This document shows, piece by piece, positions 40,945 through 50,135 of a DNA stretch of 64,000 nt. The DNA is from Alphaproteobacteria bacterium (lineage in GTDB: Bacteria; Pseudomonadota; Alphaproteobacteria; CASFRQ01; SAAU01). The translations under genes were made by a program, and so were the position numbers. The stretch covers positions 62,001-126,000 of the forward strand of contig SAAU01000004.1 of NCBI GenBank assembly GCA_009929265.1. The letters run 5' to 3'. How positions within the stretch are numbered: position 1 is the stretch's first letter; each line of letters opens with the position of its first letter. The notes under the pieces are model-generated. The model was not told the origin of the DNA. It saw only the letters and a program-made list of their open reading frames with translations, and did no database searches.

Positions 40945-42144
40945 TTAAAGAAATTTCAATGTTTCGTGAGCAATTTCAAGCTCTTCATTTGTGCGAATAA
41001 CATATACTTTTACTTTAGAAGTTGGTTTTGAAATTAAAGCCCATTCTTTTGGACGTTTATCATTTTCTTCTAAATCAATTTCAATGCCAAGTTCTTCCAA
41101 GCCAGCTGTTGACAAACGACGCACGATTTCATCATTTTCCCCAATTCCAGCCGTAAAAATAAGAGCATCGATTTTGCCCAATTCAGCAAAGTAAGCCCCA
41201 ATGTATTTTTTAATGCGGTGACAAAGCATTTCCAAAGCTAATTTAGCTTTTTCGTTTCCTTTTTCAATCTCTGCATGAATATCGCGCATATCGGTATAGC
41301 CACAAATCCCTAAAAGTCCACTTTGCTTTGTCAGCATAACGTCAATCTCATCAATGGAAAGATTCTTATTTCTCATCACATATCCGATAATGGCAGGATC
41401 AATATCCCCACATCTAGAGCCCATCATCAACCCTTCCAACGGGGCAAGGCCCATTGATGTGTCAATACATTTTCCTTTTTGAATCGCATCTACAGAAGAC
41501 CCATTTCCTAAATGAACCGTAATCATATTTAGGTTTTCATAAGGTTTTTCCATAATTTCTGCCGCCCGATGACTGACATATTTATGGCTTGTTCCGTGGA
41601 ATCCATAGCGACGCACTTTAAGATCCTCGTATAAAGAATATGGCAAAGGATACATATAGGATTTTGGAGGCATTGTCATGTGGAACGCGGTATCAAAAAC
41701 CGTCACATGCGTTGCATGTGGGAAAAGTTGTTCGGCCACTTCAATCCCGACCAAATGCCCTGGATTATGGAGTGGAGCTAATGGAATCACATTTCTTAAT
41801 TCTTTTTTAACTTCATCATCGACAACAACAGGTTCACTATAAGATCCCCCATGAACGATACGATGCCCAACGCCATGAATTTCTTTGACATCAGAAATAA
41901 CGCCTTCTGCTTTATCCGTCAGCATTTCGACAACTTTATACATCCCTTCCTTATGACTTGGGAAAGGCATTTCGATAACGATTTTCTTTTCATTTTCGGA
42001 ATCTGGGAATTTTTTGTAGGAAATTTTCCCCATTTCAAGACCAATTCTTTCAACAAGACCAGAGCAAAGAACTTCCTCTGTATCCATATTGAAAAGTTGA
42101 TATTTAATGGAAGAACTTCCTGAGTTGATAACTAAAATTTTCAT
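40945..42144 (-). CDS. ackA: Acetate kinase
   Basis: Converts acetyl phosphate and ADP to acetate and ATP. Signature motifs are LVINSGSSSIKYQLF at the start, VFDTAFHMTMP, RRYGFHGTSHKYVS, VHLGNGSSVDAI, and FTAGIGENDEIVR. Length is 399 residues, normal. It starts 10 bases after pta, so pta-ackA is an operon for substrate-level phosphorylation from acetyl-CoA. Confidence 0.98.
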   Translation of the reverse strand: MKILVINSGSSSIKYQLFNMDTEEVLCSGLVERIGLEMGKISYKKFPDSENEKKIVIEMPFPSHKEGMYKVVEMLTDKAEGVISDVKEIHGVGHRIVHGGSYSEPVVVDDEVKKELRNVIPLAPLHNPGHLVGIEVAEQLFPHATHVTVFDTAFHMTMPPKSYMYPLPYSLYEDLKVRRYGFHGTSHKYVSHRAAEIMEKPYENLNMITVHLGNGSSVDAIQKGKCIDTSMGLAPLEGLMMGSRCGDIDPAIIGYVMRNKNLSIDEIDVMLTKQSGLLGICGYTDMRDIHAEIEKGNEKAKLALEMLCHRIKKYIGAYFAELGKIDALIFTAGIGENDEIVRRLSTAGLEELGIEIDLEENDKRPKEWALISKPTSKVKVYVIRTNEELEIAHETLKFL

Positions 42145-42154
42145 AATTAAATCC

Positions 42155-43654
42155 TTATATTAAACCCTTATCAAATTGAGCCGATACAGCCGTCACTGCA
42201 ACCGTGTTAATGATATCAGGGATTGTACATCCGCGAGAAAGATCGTTGACCGGTTTTTTAAGTCCTTGCAAAATAGGACCCACCGCCAAACTTTCATCAC
42301 TCGCCCGTTGAACAGCTTTATAAACTGTATTACCTGTATTTAAATCTGGAAAGATTAAAACATTTACTTGTCCGGCCACATCGCTTTTTGGCATTTTCAA
42401 AGACGCCACCTTTGGCACCAAAGCCGCATCAAATTGCATCGGTCCATCGGCTTTCATTTCTGGAAATTTTTCCTTAAACAAAGCCACTGCTTCTTTGACA
42501 ACATCCACATCAGGGCCCTTTCCAGAATCCCCTGTTGAATAGGAAATAAAGCCAATTTTTGGATTGATTCCAAAGGCCAAAGCGGTATCTGCCGCCCCCC
42601 TTGCAATATCAACAAGGTTTTCGCTTGTTGGATTGGGGTTCACCGCACAATCACAGAATACTTTTAACGTTCCCTTAAAGCACATTAAAAACGCCCCTGA
42701 AACCAAACGCACGCCTTCTTTTGTTTTAACAACTTGAAGCGCAGGACGAATCGTATCTGCCGTTGTATGTTCGGCGCCAGAGACCATACCATCTGCATCC
42801 CCCGAATAAATCATCAAGGTCCCAAACATATTTTCATCCAAGACTGCCTCAAGCGCTTTTTCCTTGGTCATCCCCTTTTTTTCTCTCAATTCAAAAAGCT
42901 TTTGAGCATACTCTTCTTTTTTAGCAGAAAAATTCGGCTCAATAATCTCAACATCGCGCAAAAAACTTAAATCCAAATTTCTAATCTTTGAGACAATTTC
43001 ATCTTTATTTCCAAGCAAAATAGGTTCTGCAATTTTGCGATAAGAAATTTCATTGGCCGCCTTTAAGACCCGTTCACACGTTCCCTCTGGCAACACAATC
43101 CGTTGAGGATGCGCCTTGGCTTTTGCAATTAAATTGTATTCAAACATTTTTGGAGTGATTTTCTTTTCCTTAAGATCTAACGCAAACGTCAACACGCTTT
43201 CCAATGTTTTTAGAGAGACAGAGCCCAAACATTCAATAGATCTATCTGCATACATTTTTGTTAAAAAATAAAGAGAAAGGGCTTCAGTTTCTTTGTCTTC
43301 TTCTTTAAAAACGAACGCCACAGGAAGGCATAAGTTATCGGCTAATACATAGTTTAGACGAAATTCAATTAACTCATTTAAGCTTTCAAACGGGGTGCCT
43401 TTAATGACAACAAAGTCACAGGCTTTTTCCATCTCTTTATAGCCTTCAATTACCGCTTCAATAATTTTATTTTTATTGCCACGAGCGGCCATATCTTTTG
43501 CTTTTTCAAGGGAAAGCAAGCTATCTTCTTCCCGTCCAATGGGGGTGAAAATGCCCACTTTTTTTCCTTGTTTTTCCAAGAATTCTTTTGCTTTTACCGC
43601 AAGCGAATCAAGCATTGCCCCCCTTTCGGCTGCAATGAAATAAATCCCCTTCAT
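42155..43654 (-). CDS. pta: Phosphate acetyltransferase, short form
   Basis: Converts acetyl-CoA and phosphate to acetyl phosphate. The C-terminal catalytic PTA_PTB domain (about 175-499) has HPQRIVLPEGTCERVLKAA, SGAEHTTADTIRPALQ, FISYSTGDSGKGPDVD and NVLIFPDLNTGNTVYK. The N-terminal 170 residues are a P-loop-like domain (YFIAAERGAMLDSLAVKA) in which the usual Walker lysine region is degraded, and the DRTGG domain of 700-residue Pta is missing. At 499 residues it is intermediate between short and long forms. First gene of pta-ackA. Confidence 0.94.
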   Translation of the reverse strand: MKGIYFIAAERGAMLDSLAVKAKEFLEKQGKKVGIFTPIGREEDSLLSLEKAKDMAARGNKNKIIEAVIEGYKEMEKACDFVVIKGTPFESLNELIEFRLNYVLADNLCLPVAFVFKEEDKETEALSLYFLTKMYADRSIECLGSVSLKTLESVLTFALDLKEKKITPKMFEYNLIAKAKAHPQRIVLPEGTCERVLKAANEISYRKIAEPILLGNKDEIVSKIRNLDLSFLRDVEIIEPNFSAKKEEYAQKLFELREKKGMTKEKALEAVLDENMFGTLMIYSGDADGMVSGAEHTTADTIRPALQVVKTKEGVRLVSGAFLMCFKGTLKVFCDCAVNPNPTSENLVDIARGAADTALAFGINPKIGFISYSTGDSGKGPDVDVVKEAVALFKEKFPEMKADGPMQFDAALVPKVASLKMPKSDVAGQVNVLIFPDLNTGNTVYKAVQRASDESLAVGPILQGLKKPVNDLSRGCTIPDIINTVAVTAVSAQFDKGLI

Positions 43655-43688
43655 TTTTTCTCCTTAAATGATTTGTATTTTTGGGCGT

Positions 43689-43717
43689 AGTTTAACTAAA
43701 ACCCCGCTTAAAATCAA
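43689..43717 (-). promoter_or_regulatory. Promoter of pta-ackA
   Basis: On the minus strand TTGATT (43712-43717), 17 bases, TAAACT (43689-43694), 34 bases before the pta start. Confidence 0.65.
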
Positions 43718-43778
43718 TTTATTTTTACAAAAAAATGACACTTTTACGGTTTTTAAGATTTTGTTTGGAAAAGAGATT

Positions 43779-44144
43779 TTATTTTCGTTTTGGTGAAAAA
43801 TATTCTTCTTTTAGCCATTCTTTTAAAGAAGGTTTAATCAGTTCAAAGAGCTCTTCTCCTGTTGGTATCTTTCCTTCTTCAAGCTTAGAAGAAACAGCCG
43901 GAGACATCCGCATTTGTTCGGTTAGCTCAAAAATTTCATCTTCCGAAAAAGAATAGTTTGAACTTTTATGGGGCAAAGGAAGCGAAAACGGTTTTCCATC
44001 TCCTACTCCTGTTTTATGGCTTAAAACCTTTTTAATTGAAGAAAGAACTTCCTCTAAAGTTTCATCTTCAGGTTCCCTTAGCTCATCAAATTCCTGTTCC
44101 AATCCATTTCCCCTTGGCTTTATTTGAATAGATTTTTGGATCAT
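43779..44144 (-). CDS. PopZ-like (DUF2497) protein
   Basis: A 121-residue acidic protein. PopZ-family traits are an N-terminal helix EDETLEEVLSSIKKVLS, matching the 'EPsMEEILaSIRkII' signature, and a C-terminal ELTEQM ... LIKPSLKEWLKEEY, matching the 'LvrPlLkeWLdenL' oligomerisation helix. In Caulobacter PopZ organises the cell pole and anchors parS. Position downstream of tolC also fits: the order tolC-DUF2497-valS is common in alphaproteobacteria. It ends soon after the helix, without the usual basic tail. The ATG at 44144 overlaps tolC by 59 bases; a TTG at 44102 with AGGGG upstream is an alternative start. Confidence 0.75.
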   Translation of the reverse strand: MIQKSIQIKPRGNGLEQEFDELREPEDETLEEVLSSIKKVLSHKTGVGDGKPFSLPLPHKSSNYSFSEDEIFELTEQMRMSPAVSSKLEEGKIPTGEELFELIKPSLKEWLKEEYFSPKRK

Positions 44145-45444
44145 AAGCTGTCACCTTTAGCTTTAAGGTTTTAGCAGATAAACGTCCAACAGCTTCTAGC
44201 AAAGAAACCTTTGCCACCGTTTCATTTCTTTTTGCTTTAACCAAGCTTACTCTCGTGTCTAAATATTCCTGTTCGGCATCCAAAACATCTAAAACCGTTC
44301 TTTGGCCGACATCTGCTTCTCGTCTCACCCCTTCAAGCGCTGATTTAGACGCTTTAATTTGGCTTTCTATCGCTTTTTCTGCCGCTTGAGTTGATTTTAA
44401 CATCTCCCAGCTTTGGGTCACCCCTTCTTTGACAGCTTTTCTTGCTTTTTCGATTAAAATTCTGGCTTGATTTGCTTTTTGTTTTGCTTCCCGAATTTTG
44501 GCATATTCGCCACCGCCTTGATATAATGGCACAGAAAGATTTGCCCCAACTTGCCAGTAATCCATATCATCGTATCCTTGTGTCGTGTCCCATTTTCGAC
44601 CAACAGAGGCAATCATATTAACAGAAGGCATTAGATCCCCCTTCATCATTTCAACTTGATAAAGAGCAACTTTTTCTTGTTCCTTAGCCATTAAATAAGA
44701 AGGATTGTATTGGAAAGCAAGGCTTAATGCTTCGGCCTTTGACGTCGGTAAAAAAGCATCTAACTTTGTTTTTTCTTGAAGCTTGACAGGTAATTTTCCA
44801 ACAACTCTTTGATAGGTAGCCCTCTTAACTTGAAGATCTCCTTCTGCCTCAATTCGTGAAGCCGTTGCGCGTTCCAATCTCGCTTCAGATTGGGCTAAAT
44901 CTGTTTTTGTCAGTGTCCCGTATTTAAATTTATCTTTTGTTGATTTTAAATGCCGTCTCAAAACTTTTTCATTCTTGATTTGAAGATCCAAAACCGCTTC
45001 CGCTTCAACAACATCCATATATGAAATAGCCGCTTGGCTTAAAACGCTTTGTTCCACATTTAATAAGGAAGTATGCGCCAAACGAATAGCCCCTTTAGCT
45101 TGTTTAATTCCCGAAACTGTTTTAAATCCAGAAAATAAAGGTTGAATAACTTGAGCAGAAATCCCCTTTGGTGTTTCTTTGCCTTTTAATAAAGAGTTGT
45201 TTTGAACCCTGACATTTTGATAGGCACTGTCAATTTCCCCTTCTAAAGAAATTTGAGGACGCCATCCGGCTTGAGCTTGTGGCAAAAGTTCATCTTGTGC
45301 CCGAGCATTGGCGCGCTCTGCAAGTAAAACTGGATTGGTTTTATACGTCTCAGATAAAGCCTCTTCAAAAGACATTGAAAAAGCTGGCCCCGTTGAACCT
45401 ATTAAAAGAAGCCCTGTCAATATAAGCAAGTTAGATTTTAACAT
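44086..45444 (-). CDS. TolC family outer membrane efflux channel
   Basis: Outer membrane channel that completes tripartite efflux or type I secretion systems. A signal peptide (SNLLILTGLLLIGSTGPAFS) is followed by MSFEEALSETYKTNPVLLAE and AGWRPQISLEGE, typical of TolC. Two OEP repeats follow, with TKTDLAQSEARLERATASR in the first and GVRREADVGQRTVLDVLDAE in the second. Length is 452 residues. No inner-membrane pump or secretion ATPase is adjacent. Its promoter carries a perfect palindrome (45496-45519). Confidence 0.94.
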   Translation of the reverse strand: MLKSNLLILTGLLLIGSTGPAFSMSFEEALSETYKTNPVLLAERANARAQDELLPQAQAGWRPQISLEGEIDSAYQNVRVQNNSLLKGKETPKGISAQVIQPLFSGFKTVSGIKQAKGAIRLAHTSLLNVEQSVLSQAAISYMDVVEAEAVLDLQIKNEKVLRRHLKSTKDKFKYGTLTKTDLAQSEARLERATASRIEAEGDLQVKRATYQRVVGKLPVKLQEKTKLDAFLPTSKAEALSLAFQYNPSYLMAKEQEKVALYQVEMMKGDLMPSVNMIASVGRKWDTTQGYDDMDYWQVGANLSVPLYQGGGEYAKIREAKQKANQARILIEKARKAVKEGVTQSWEMLKSTQAAEKAIESQIKASKSALEGVRREADVGQRTVLDVLDAEQEYLDTRVSLVKAKRNETVAKVSLLEAVGRLSAKTLKLKVTAYDPKIYSNKAKGKWIGTGI

Positions 45445-45478
45445 TTTCGTTCCTTAAAAAGATTAAAAATTTTCAGAA

Positions 45479-45519
45479 AGGATAACAAGTTTTTTAAAAT
45501 TATACAAGCATATAATTTT
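45479..45519 (-). promoter_or_regulatory. tolC promoter with a 9-bp palindrome
   Basis: On the minus strand TTGTAT (45502-45507), 17 bases, TATCCT (45479-45484). The -35 box lies inside a perfect inverted repeat, AAAATTATA-N6-TATAATTTT (45496-45519), a likely operator for a dimeric regulator. Confidence 0.6.
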
Positions 45520-45556
45520 AATTTTTTTCTTTCTTTATCTTTAAATATTCCCCTTC

Positions 45557-46429
45557 TTACTCTTTCTCTCTAGAGGGTAAAAGAGGGGGATCTTGTTTAA
45601 AAAGATTAGAATAATTTTGAAGCGATTTTTCAATTTCTTCTTTTAAAAAAGTGGAATCTTTTTGCATTTCAAGGGCAAATTGCTTTAATTTTTCCGCCTC
45701 TTCTGGGCAAGTTTTCTTTTTTGAAAAAGCAAAAAACAAGCTTTGAAAAACAAGCGGATTTTCTTCAATTTTAACCCTTTTTTCAAGAGCAAATCGAGCA
45801 ATTTCAGCCTTTGCAAAATAGAATCCAGAAAAGATATAATCTATTTTCTTATCTAATAAATCTTGAAAAAGCTCTTTTTCATCTTTGTAGGTTTTTAAGT
45901 TTAAATACGATAAATCACTTCGTATATTTTCAATAAATTCCTCATCTTGAAGAGCGACACCCCCTAAAAGAGATTCCTTTTTAACTCTTTCGTTTGAAAT
46001 AAAATTTTCTTTTAAAGAAATAAAAATATACGGATTTAAAAAATAAGCTGGATAAATAAACTCAACCCCTTGTCTTAATTCTGATTTAAAAGGGATCAAA
46101 GGCACAAAATCAATATTCCCCTCAAATAAATTTTCTTCAAGTTCAATTAAGGGTAAATATTTTGAAAAGCTATAAGACGTTTGTCCTATTTCTCCTTTTC
46201 CTTCTTTTTGTTTAAAAACAGATTTAAGAATCTCTTTAACCACCCCTTTTCTTTCATAAAGAATCGTTGTCCCGATTGTAGTTTTGTATTCAATTTTTTC
46301 GGTCCACATAAAAGGCGGATACTCTGGTAAAAAAGCCATGTTAATCCCTGAGCAGACTTCCCTAGCCATTCCTTGTGTTGAAAAAAGAAAGGTTAACAGT
46401 AAAAAAAGAGTTGTTTTTATTTTTTTCAC
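45557..46429 (-). CDS. Periplasmic substrate-binding-like protein coupled to a sensor kinase
   Basis: A 290-residue exported protein with signal peptide KKIKTTLFLLLTFLFSTQGMA. The fold pattern resembles family 3 solute-binding proteins: MAFLPEYPPFMW early, EGNIDFVPLIPFKSELRQG, then the second lobe. The start is GTG at 46429, directly after the stop of the sensor kinase gene, with AAGGAG inside that gene's end, so translation is coupled. No ABC transporter is near. It may sense a ligand for the kinase; that is inference from coupling. Confidence 0.8.
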   Translation of the reverse strand: MKKIKTTLFLLLTFLFSTQGMAREVCSGINMAFLPEYPPFMWTEKIEYKTTIGTTILYERKGVVKEILKSVFKQKEGKGEIGQTSYSFSKYLPLIELEENLFEGNIDFVPLIPFKSELRQGVEFIYPAYFLNPYIFISLKENFISNERVKKESLLGGVALQDEEFIENIRSDLSYLNLKTYKDEKELFQDLLDKKIDYIFSGFYFAKAEIARFALEKRVKIEENPLVFQSLFFAFSKKKTCPEEAEKLKQFALEMQKDSTFLKEEIEKSLQNYSNLFKQDPPLLPSREKE

Positions 46430-48799
46430 CTAAATCTCCTTTAATTTGCGAATACGTTGTTTTGGAAAGACGAGATATACAATCGTCCCTTTTCCTTCTT
46501 CGCTTTCAAGATACGCTTGTCCTCCATGCATTTCCATTAACTTTTTAACCAAGGATAATCCAAGTCCAGAACCTTCATATTGCTTTGTCATAATGTTTTC
46601 AACCTGCGCAAAAGGTTGAAAAAGCGTATCAATTTTATCAGCTGGAATTCCAATTCCATCATCTTGAATAGAAATTTCAAAATCCCCGTTCTTAAGGCGT
46701 TCCCCTTGAACAGAAATATGCCCCTTTGCAGATGTAAATTTAATTGCGTTTGAAAGCACATTTAAAATAACTTGCTTAAATATCCTTTCGTCAGCACGCA
46801 AATCAATCTGATCTTTAGGGGGATTAAAAGAGATTATTTTCTCACTTGCTTTAGGATAAAAACGAACTTCATCAACAATTTCTTTTAGCTCTTTTTCAAA
46901 AGAAAACCAATTTTCCTGCATCTTTTGACGCCCCGTTTCCACCCGAGAAAGATCCAAAATATCGTTAATCAAAGACAATAAATACTTTCCACTTGAATGA
47001 ATATAAGAAACATATTCTTTATATTGCTTATTTTCAACTTTTCCCAAAGCTTCTGTCTTCATCATTTCAGAAAAGCCTAAAATAGCATTCAAAGGCGTTC
47101 TCAATTCATGACTGATGGAAGCCAAAAAGTCCGTCTTCATCCGATTTGCCCCTTCGGCTTGTTCTTTGGCAATTATCAATCTGTCAATCATCACATTCAT
47201 TTCTTTTGTTTGTGTTTCTAAAATGCGTTTATTTCTTTCAAGCTCATCAATTTGAAGATGTAGTTTATTTTCATAAGCCTCTATCGACATTAAAGAAGCG
47301 TCTTTCAAGCGTCTTCGCTCAATATGAACACAAATTTCTTTAACTAATTTTTCCAAACGTTCTGTCCGAGCGGGTTCAAAATCCTCTTCTTTTTTAGAAA
47401 ATACACTAATAGCCCCCTCTTCCCTGTCGTTAATAATTAAAGGAAACCCATACGTTGACAAAGAATCCAGAATCTTTATATTTTTTTTGTAATCTCTTAT
47501 ATTCTTTTTGTAATACGATAAACTTTTTAAGTTTTTATATCCAAAAGGTCTATTTTTCAAAAAAGCCTGAACAAGAGCAGAAACTTTCTCATTTTTGCTT
47601 TTCAGACTAATCTTTTTCAAGTCTGTCAGCTCTGTTAAACGTTTTGTTTTAGCTTCTAAAATTAAAAATTCCCCTTCTTTTCGACCGTAAGCGGCAAAAA
47701 GGAACCCATAGCAGCTAGAAAGACTTTCCAAAGATTTCAAAATAAACTCTGTTTCATCCATCCGATCTGGAAACGAGCGTATCTCTGATAAGACTTGGAA
47801 GAATAAAGAGTAATCTTCGACAGCCTCCTGCTTTTGTTTTAACTCATCCATAGGCGTCAAAATTAAAAGCACTTTTTTTCCTGTAAAGGGAGAAATGAAA
47901 AATTGGAACCATTCTTTTTTATTTTTTTGCACAACAATTTTGGCTTCAAATTTAGAAACTCTTTCGCTTGAAAAAGCTTTTTTCAAAGATCGCTTAAAAA
48001 GCGTTAGCTTTTCTTTAGAAAATTTATTTTTCATATCAAAATCAGAAAGATCTTCACGTTTCAAATCAAACAATCGCATAAAAGAATTGTTAGCATAAAA
48101 GAACGTATTTTCATCCATCAACGCCACGCCCATAGGAAAATTGCTTAGAATTTTTTGCAATCCACTTTTGGAAGACATCATAGAAGAAAAAAGATTTTTA
48201 TATTTAAGACGTGTTGGAACAATAATCCGAAAAAACAAAACTAAAATAAAAATTAAAACCAAAGATAGGATGTAAAGATACACATTTAACAGAATACTTT
48301 GAAGTAAACTATCTTCTTCTGAGGTTAAATTATACTCCATACAAATAAATTGGTTAGAGGAAACCTTAAAGCAAATTGTTCTTGAAAAAGGCATCGTTTT
48401 AAAATTATCTTGAGACAAAATTCCTTTGTCTTCATGTTCTAAAATAGGAATTTTATTGAAAGGTTTTTTAAAAAGATTCTCATTGATAGAGGGTTCTGCT
48501 GTCGCCGCATTTTTGACATAAAATCGCCCCGTCAAGTCTTCTTTTTGAACGCGATAAATGTTCATAATTCCAGAAGAAGAGACAAGCCCCTTTAATATTT
48601 TATTTGATTTGGGAAAAGAATAGGAATCTAAACTAACCGACAATGTCCTGGAAAGAAGCAAGAGTTGTGAATTTAAATTATTTTCAAGCTCCCATTGTTT
48701 TTGGATATATCCAAACCGGCCAATCATCAAGAATAAAGAACTATAAAAAAAGAAAACGCCGATCCAAACCTTAAAATCTTTCTTTTCAAAAAAACTCAT
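46430..48799 (-). CDS. Hybrid-free sensor histidine kinase with PAS and GAF domains (PleC/DivJ-like core)
   Basis: A 789-residue membrane kinase. TM1 (11-31) and TM2 (about 168-192) flank an extracytoplasmic region of 135 residues. A PAS domain (about 212-318, FPMGVALMDENTFFYANNSF) and a GAF domain (about 340-495) follow, then HisKA with phospho-acceptor His564 in ASISHELRTPLNAILGFSEM. The HATPase_c domain has NVLSNAIKFTS, DDGIGIP and GSGLGLSLVKKL. The ISHELRTPLNAILGFSEMM core resembles PleC/DivJ. There is no receiver domain and no adjacent response regulator. The start is 48799 (MSFFEK), after GGAG; an ATG at 48817 adds six residues. Confidence 0.9.
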   Translation of the reverse strand: MSFFEKKDFKVWIGVFFFYSSLFLMIGRFGYIQKQWELENNLNSQLLLLSRTLSVSLDSYSFPKSNKILKGLVSSSGIMNIYRVQKEDLTGRFYVKNAATAEPSINENLFKKPFNKIPILEHEDKGILSQDNFKTMPFSRTICFKVSSNQFICMEYNLTSEEDSLLQSILLNVYLYILSLVLIFILVLFFRIIVPTRLKYKNLFSSMMSSKSGLQKILSNFPMGVALMDENTFFYANNSFMRLFDLKREDLSDFDMKNKFSKEKLTLFKRSLKKAFSSERVSKFEAKIVVQKNKKEWFQFFISPFTGKKVLLILTPMDELKQKQEAVEDYSLFFQVLSEIRSFPDRMDETEFILKSLESLSSCYGFLFAAYGRKEGEFLILEAKTKRLTELTDLKKISLKSKNEKVSALVQAFLKNRPFGYKNLKSLSYYKKNIRDYKKNIKILDSLSTYGFPLIINDREEGAISVFSKKEEDFEPARTERLEKLVKEICVHIERRRLKDASLMSIEAYENKLHLQIDELERNKRILETQTKEMNVMIDRLIIAKEQAEGANRMKTDFLASISHELRTPLNAILGFSEMMKTEALGKVENKQYKEYVSYIHSSGKYLLSLINDILDLSRVETGRQKMQENWFSFEKELKEIVDEVRFYPKASEKIISFNPPKDQIDLRADERIFKQVILNVLSNAIKFTSAKGHISVQGERLKNGDFEISIQDDGIGIPADKIDTLFQPFAQVENIMTKQYEGSGLGLSLVKKLMEMHGGQAYLESEEGKGTIVYLVFPKQRIRKLKEI

Positions 48800-48942
48800 T
48801 TTATTCTCCAAAAACATACATCCTTTTTCTTTTTATATCCTTTTTTGAAAAAAATCTCAATAAAATATGTAAAAGAGGCTCCTTGAAGAAAAAATTTAAC
48901 TCTTTTTTTCATCCTTTTTTTAAAAAGAAAGAAATAAAAACC

Positions 48943-48971
48943 TTGTGAACAAATTTATTATCCTATATACT
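48943..48971 (+). promoter_or_regulatory. Promoter of recA
   Basis: TTGTGA (48943-48948), 17 bases, TATACT (48966-48971). I find no alphaproteobacterial SOS box (GTTC-N7-GTTC) and no gamma-type LexA box in the region to the start codon. Confidence 0.7.
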
Positions 48972-49009
48972 TTGAGTTAATTAAATTGGTTATCTTTGAT
49001 GAGGGAAAA

Positions 49010-50032
49010 ATGGATAAAGAAAAAGCATTAAGTGCAGCACTTACACAGATCGAAAGAAATTTTGGGAAAGGGTCTATCATGCGCCTTGGACAAGGCGAAA
49101 TTGAAAAAATTCCTGCCATTTCTTCTGGGTCATTAGGGCTCGATTTGGCGCTTGGAATTGGGGGATTTCCTCGGGGACGAATTGTTGAAATTTATGGCCC
49201 TGAATCTTCTGGAAAAACAACTTTAGCTCTTCATGTTGTGGCAGAGGCTCAAAAAGCAGGGGGAACCTGTGCTTATATTGATGCCGAACACGCCTTAGAT
49301 CCAATCTATGCTAATAAATTAGGGGTTAATGTTCCAGAACTTATTCTTTCCCAACCAGATACAGGGGAACAATCTTTAGAGATTACAGATACGCTTGTGC
49401 GTTCTGGAGCTGTTGATGTTTTAGTTGTGGACTCTGTTGCCGCTTTGGTTCCAAAGGCCGAATTGGAAGGTGAAATGGGCGATTCCCATGTGGGACTTCA
49501 AGCTCGTTTAATGAGTCAAGCTTTACGGAAATTAACGGCTTCTGTTTCAAAATCAAACACATTGATTATCTTTATTAACCAAATTCGAATGAAAATTGGA
49601 GTTATGTTTGGGTCTCCGGAAACAACAACAGGGGGGAATGCTCTTAAATTTTATTCCTCTGTCAGAATTGATATTCGTCGAATTGGCGCTATTAAAGATA
49701 AAGAAGAGACTATCGGCAACAAAACACGGGTGAAAGTTGTCAAAAACAAGGTGGCTCCTCCTTTTAAAACTGTTGAATTTGACATTGTCTATGGGGAAGG
49801 CATCTCCAAAACAGGTGAATTGATTGATTTAGGGGTTCAAAATGGACTTGTTGAAAAAGCGGGGGCTTGGTTCTCTTATAAAGGAAATCGTTTAGGCCAA
49901 GGTCATGAAAACGCCAAAATATTCCTTAAAGAAAATCCTGAAATCGCCAATGAAATTGAAAAAACAATTCGTGACGAAGCCCAAGATATTTCTAAAAAAT
50001 TGATAACTTCCGCCCTTGAGGCTGTAGAGTAA
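49010..50032 (+). CDS. recA: Recombinase RecA
   Basis: Forms filaments on single-stranded DNA for strand exchange and SOS induction. Features are the Walker [14 protein letters not shown], the [13 protein letters not shown] Walker B region, the L2 loop with [19 protein letters not shown], and [10 protein letters not shown]. Length is 340 residues. The start is 49010 (MDKEKAL), after GAGGGAAAA; in-frame TTG 48986 is discounted. The acidic C-terminal tail is short (ALEAVE). Confidence 0.98.
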   Translation: MDKEKALSAALTQIERNFGKGSIMRLGQGEIEKIPAISSGSLGLDLALGIGGFPRGRIVEIYGPESSGKTTLALHVVAEAQKAGGTCAYIDAEHALDPIYANKLGVNVPELILSQPDTGEQSLEITDTLVRSGAVDVLVVDSVAALVPKAELEGEMGDSHVGLQARLMSQALRKLTASVSKSNTLIIFINQIRMKIGVMFGSPETTTGGNALKFYSSVRIDIRRIGAIKDKEETIGNKTRVKVVKNKVAPPFKTVEFDIVYGEGISKTGELIDLGVQNGLVEKAGAWFSYKGNRLGQGHENAKIFLKENPEIANEIEKTIRDEAQDISKKLITSALEAVE

Positions 50033-50063
50033 ATTAGACGCCAATTTATCTTTGTCGGCGATA

Positions 50064-50095
50064 CTTTAAGAAGGTGTGCCTTTACACTCTTAAAG
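50064..50095 (+). promoter_or_regulatory. Stem-loop between recA and alaS
   Basis: CTTTAAGA pairs perfectly with TCTTAAAG, with an inner GTGT/ACAC pairing and a six-base loop. No T run follows, so it is not a standard terminator. It could be an operator for alaS or an mRNA-stabilising structure at the recA end. Confidence 0.5.
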
Positions 50096-50135
50096 CCTTA
50101 TTATTTTAGGAAGTTCTCTTTTTTAGGAGTTTATT

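Noticed and set aside
48949-49010. A LexA/SOS box upstream of recA
   Set aside because: GTTA and GGTT are present but no GTTC-N7-GTTC or CTGT-N8-ACAG site can be found.
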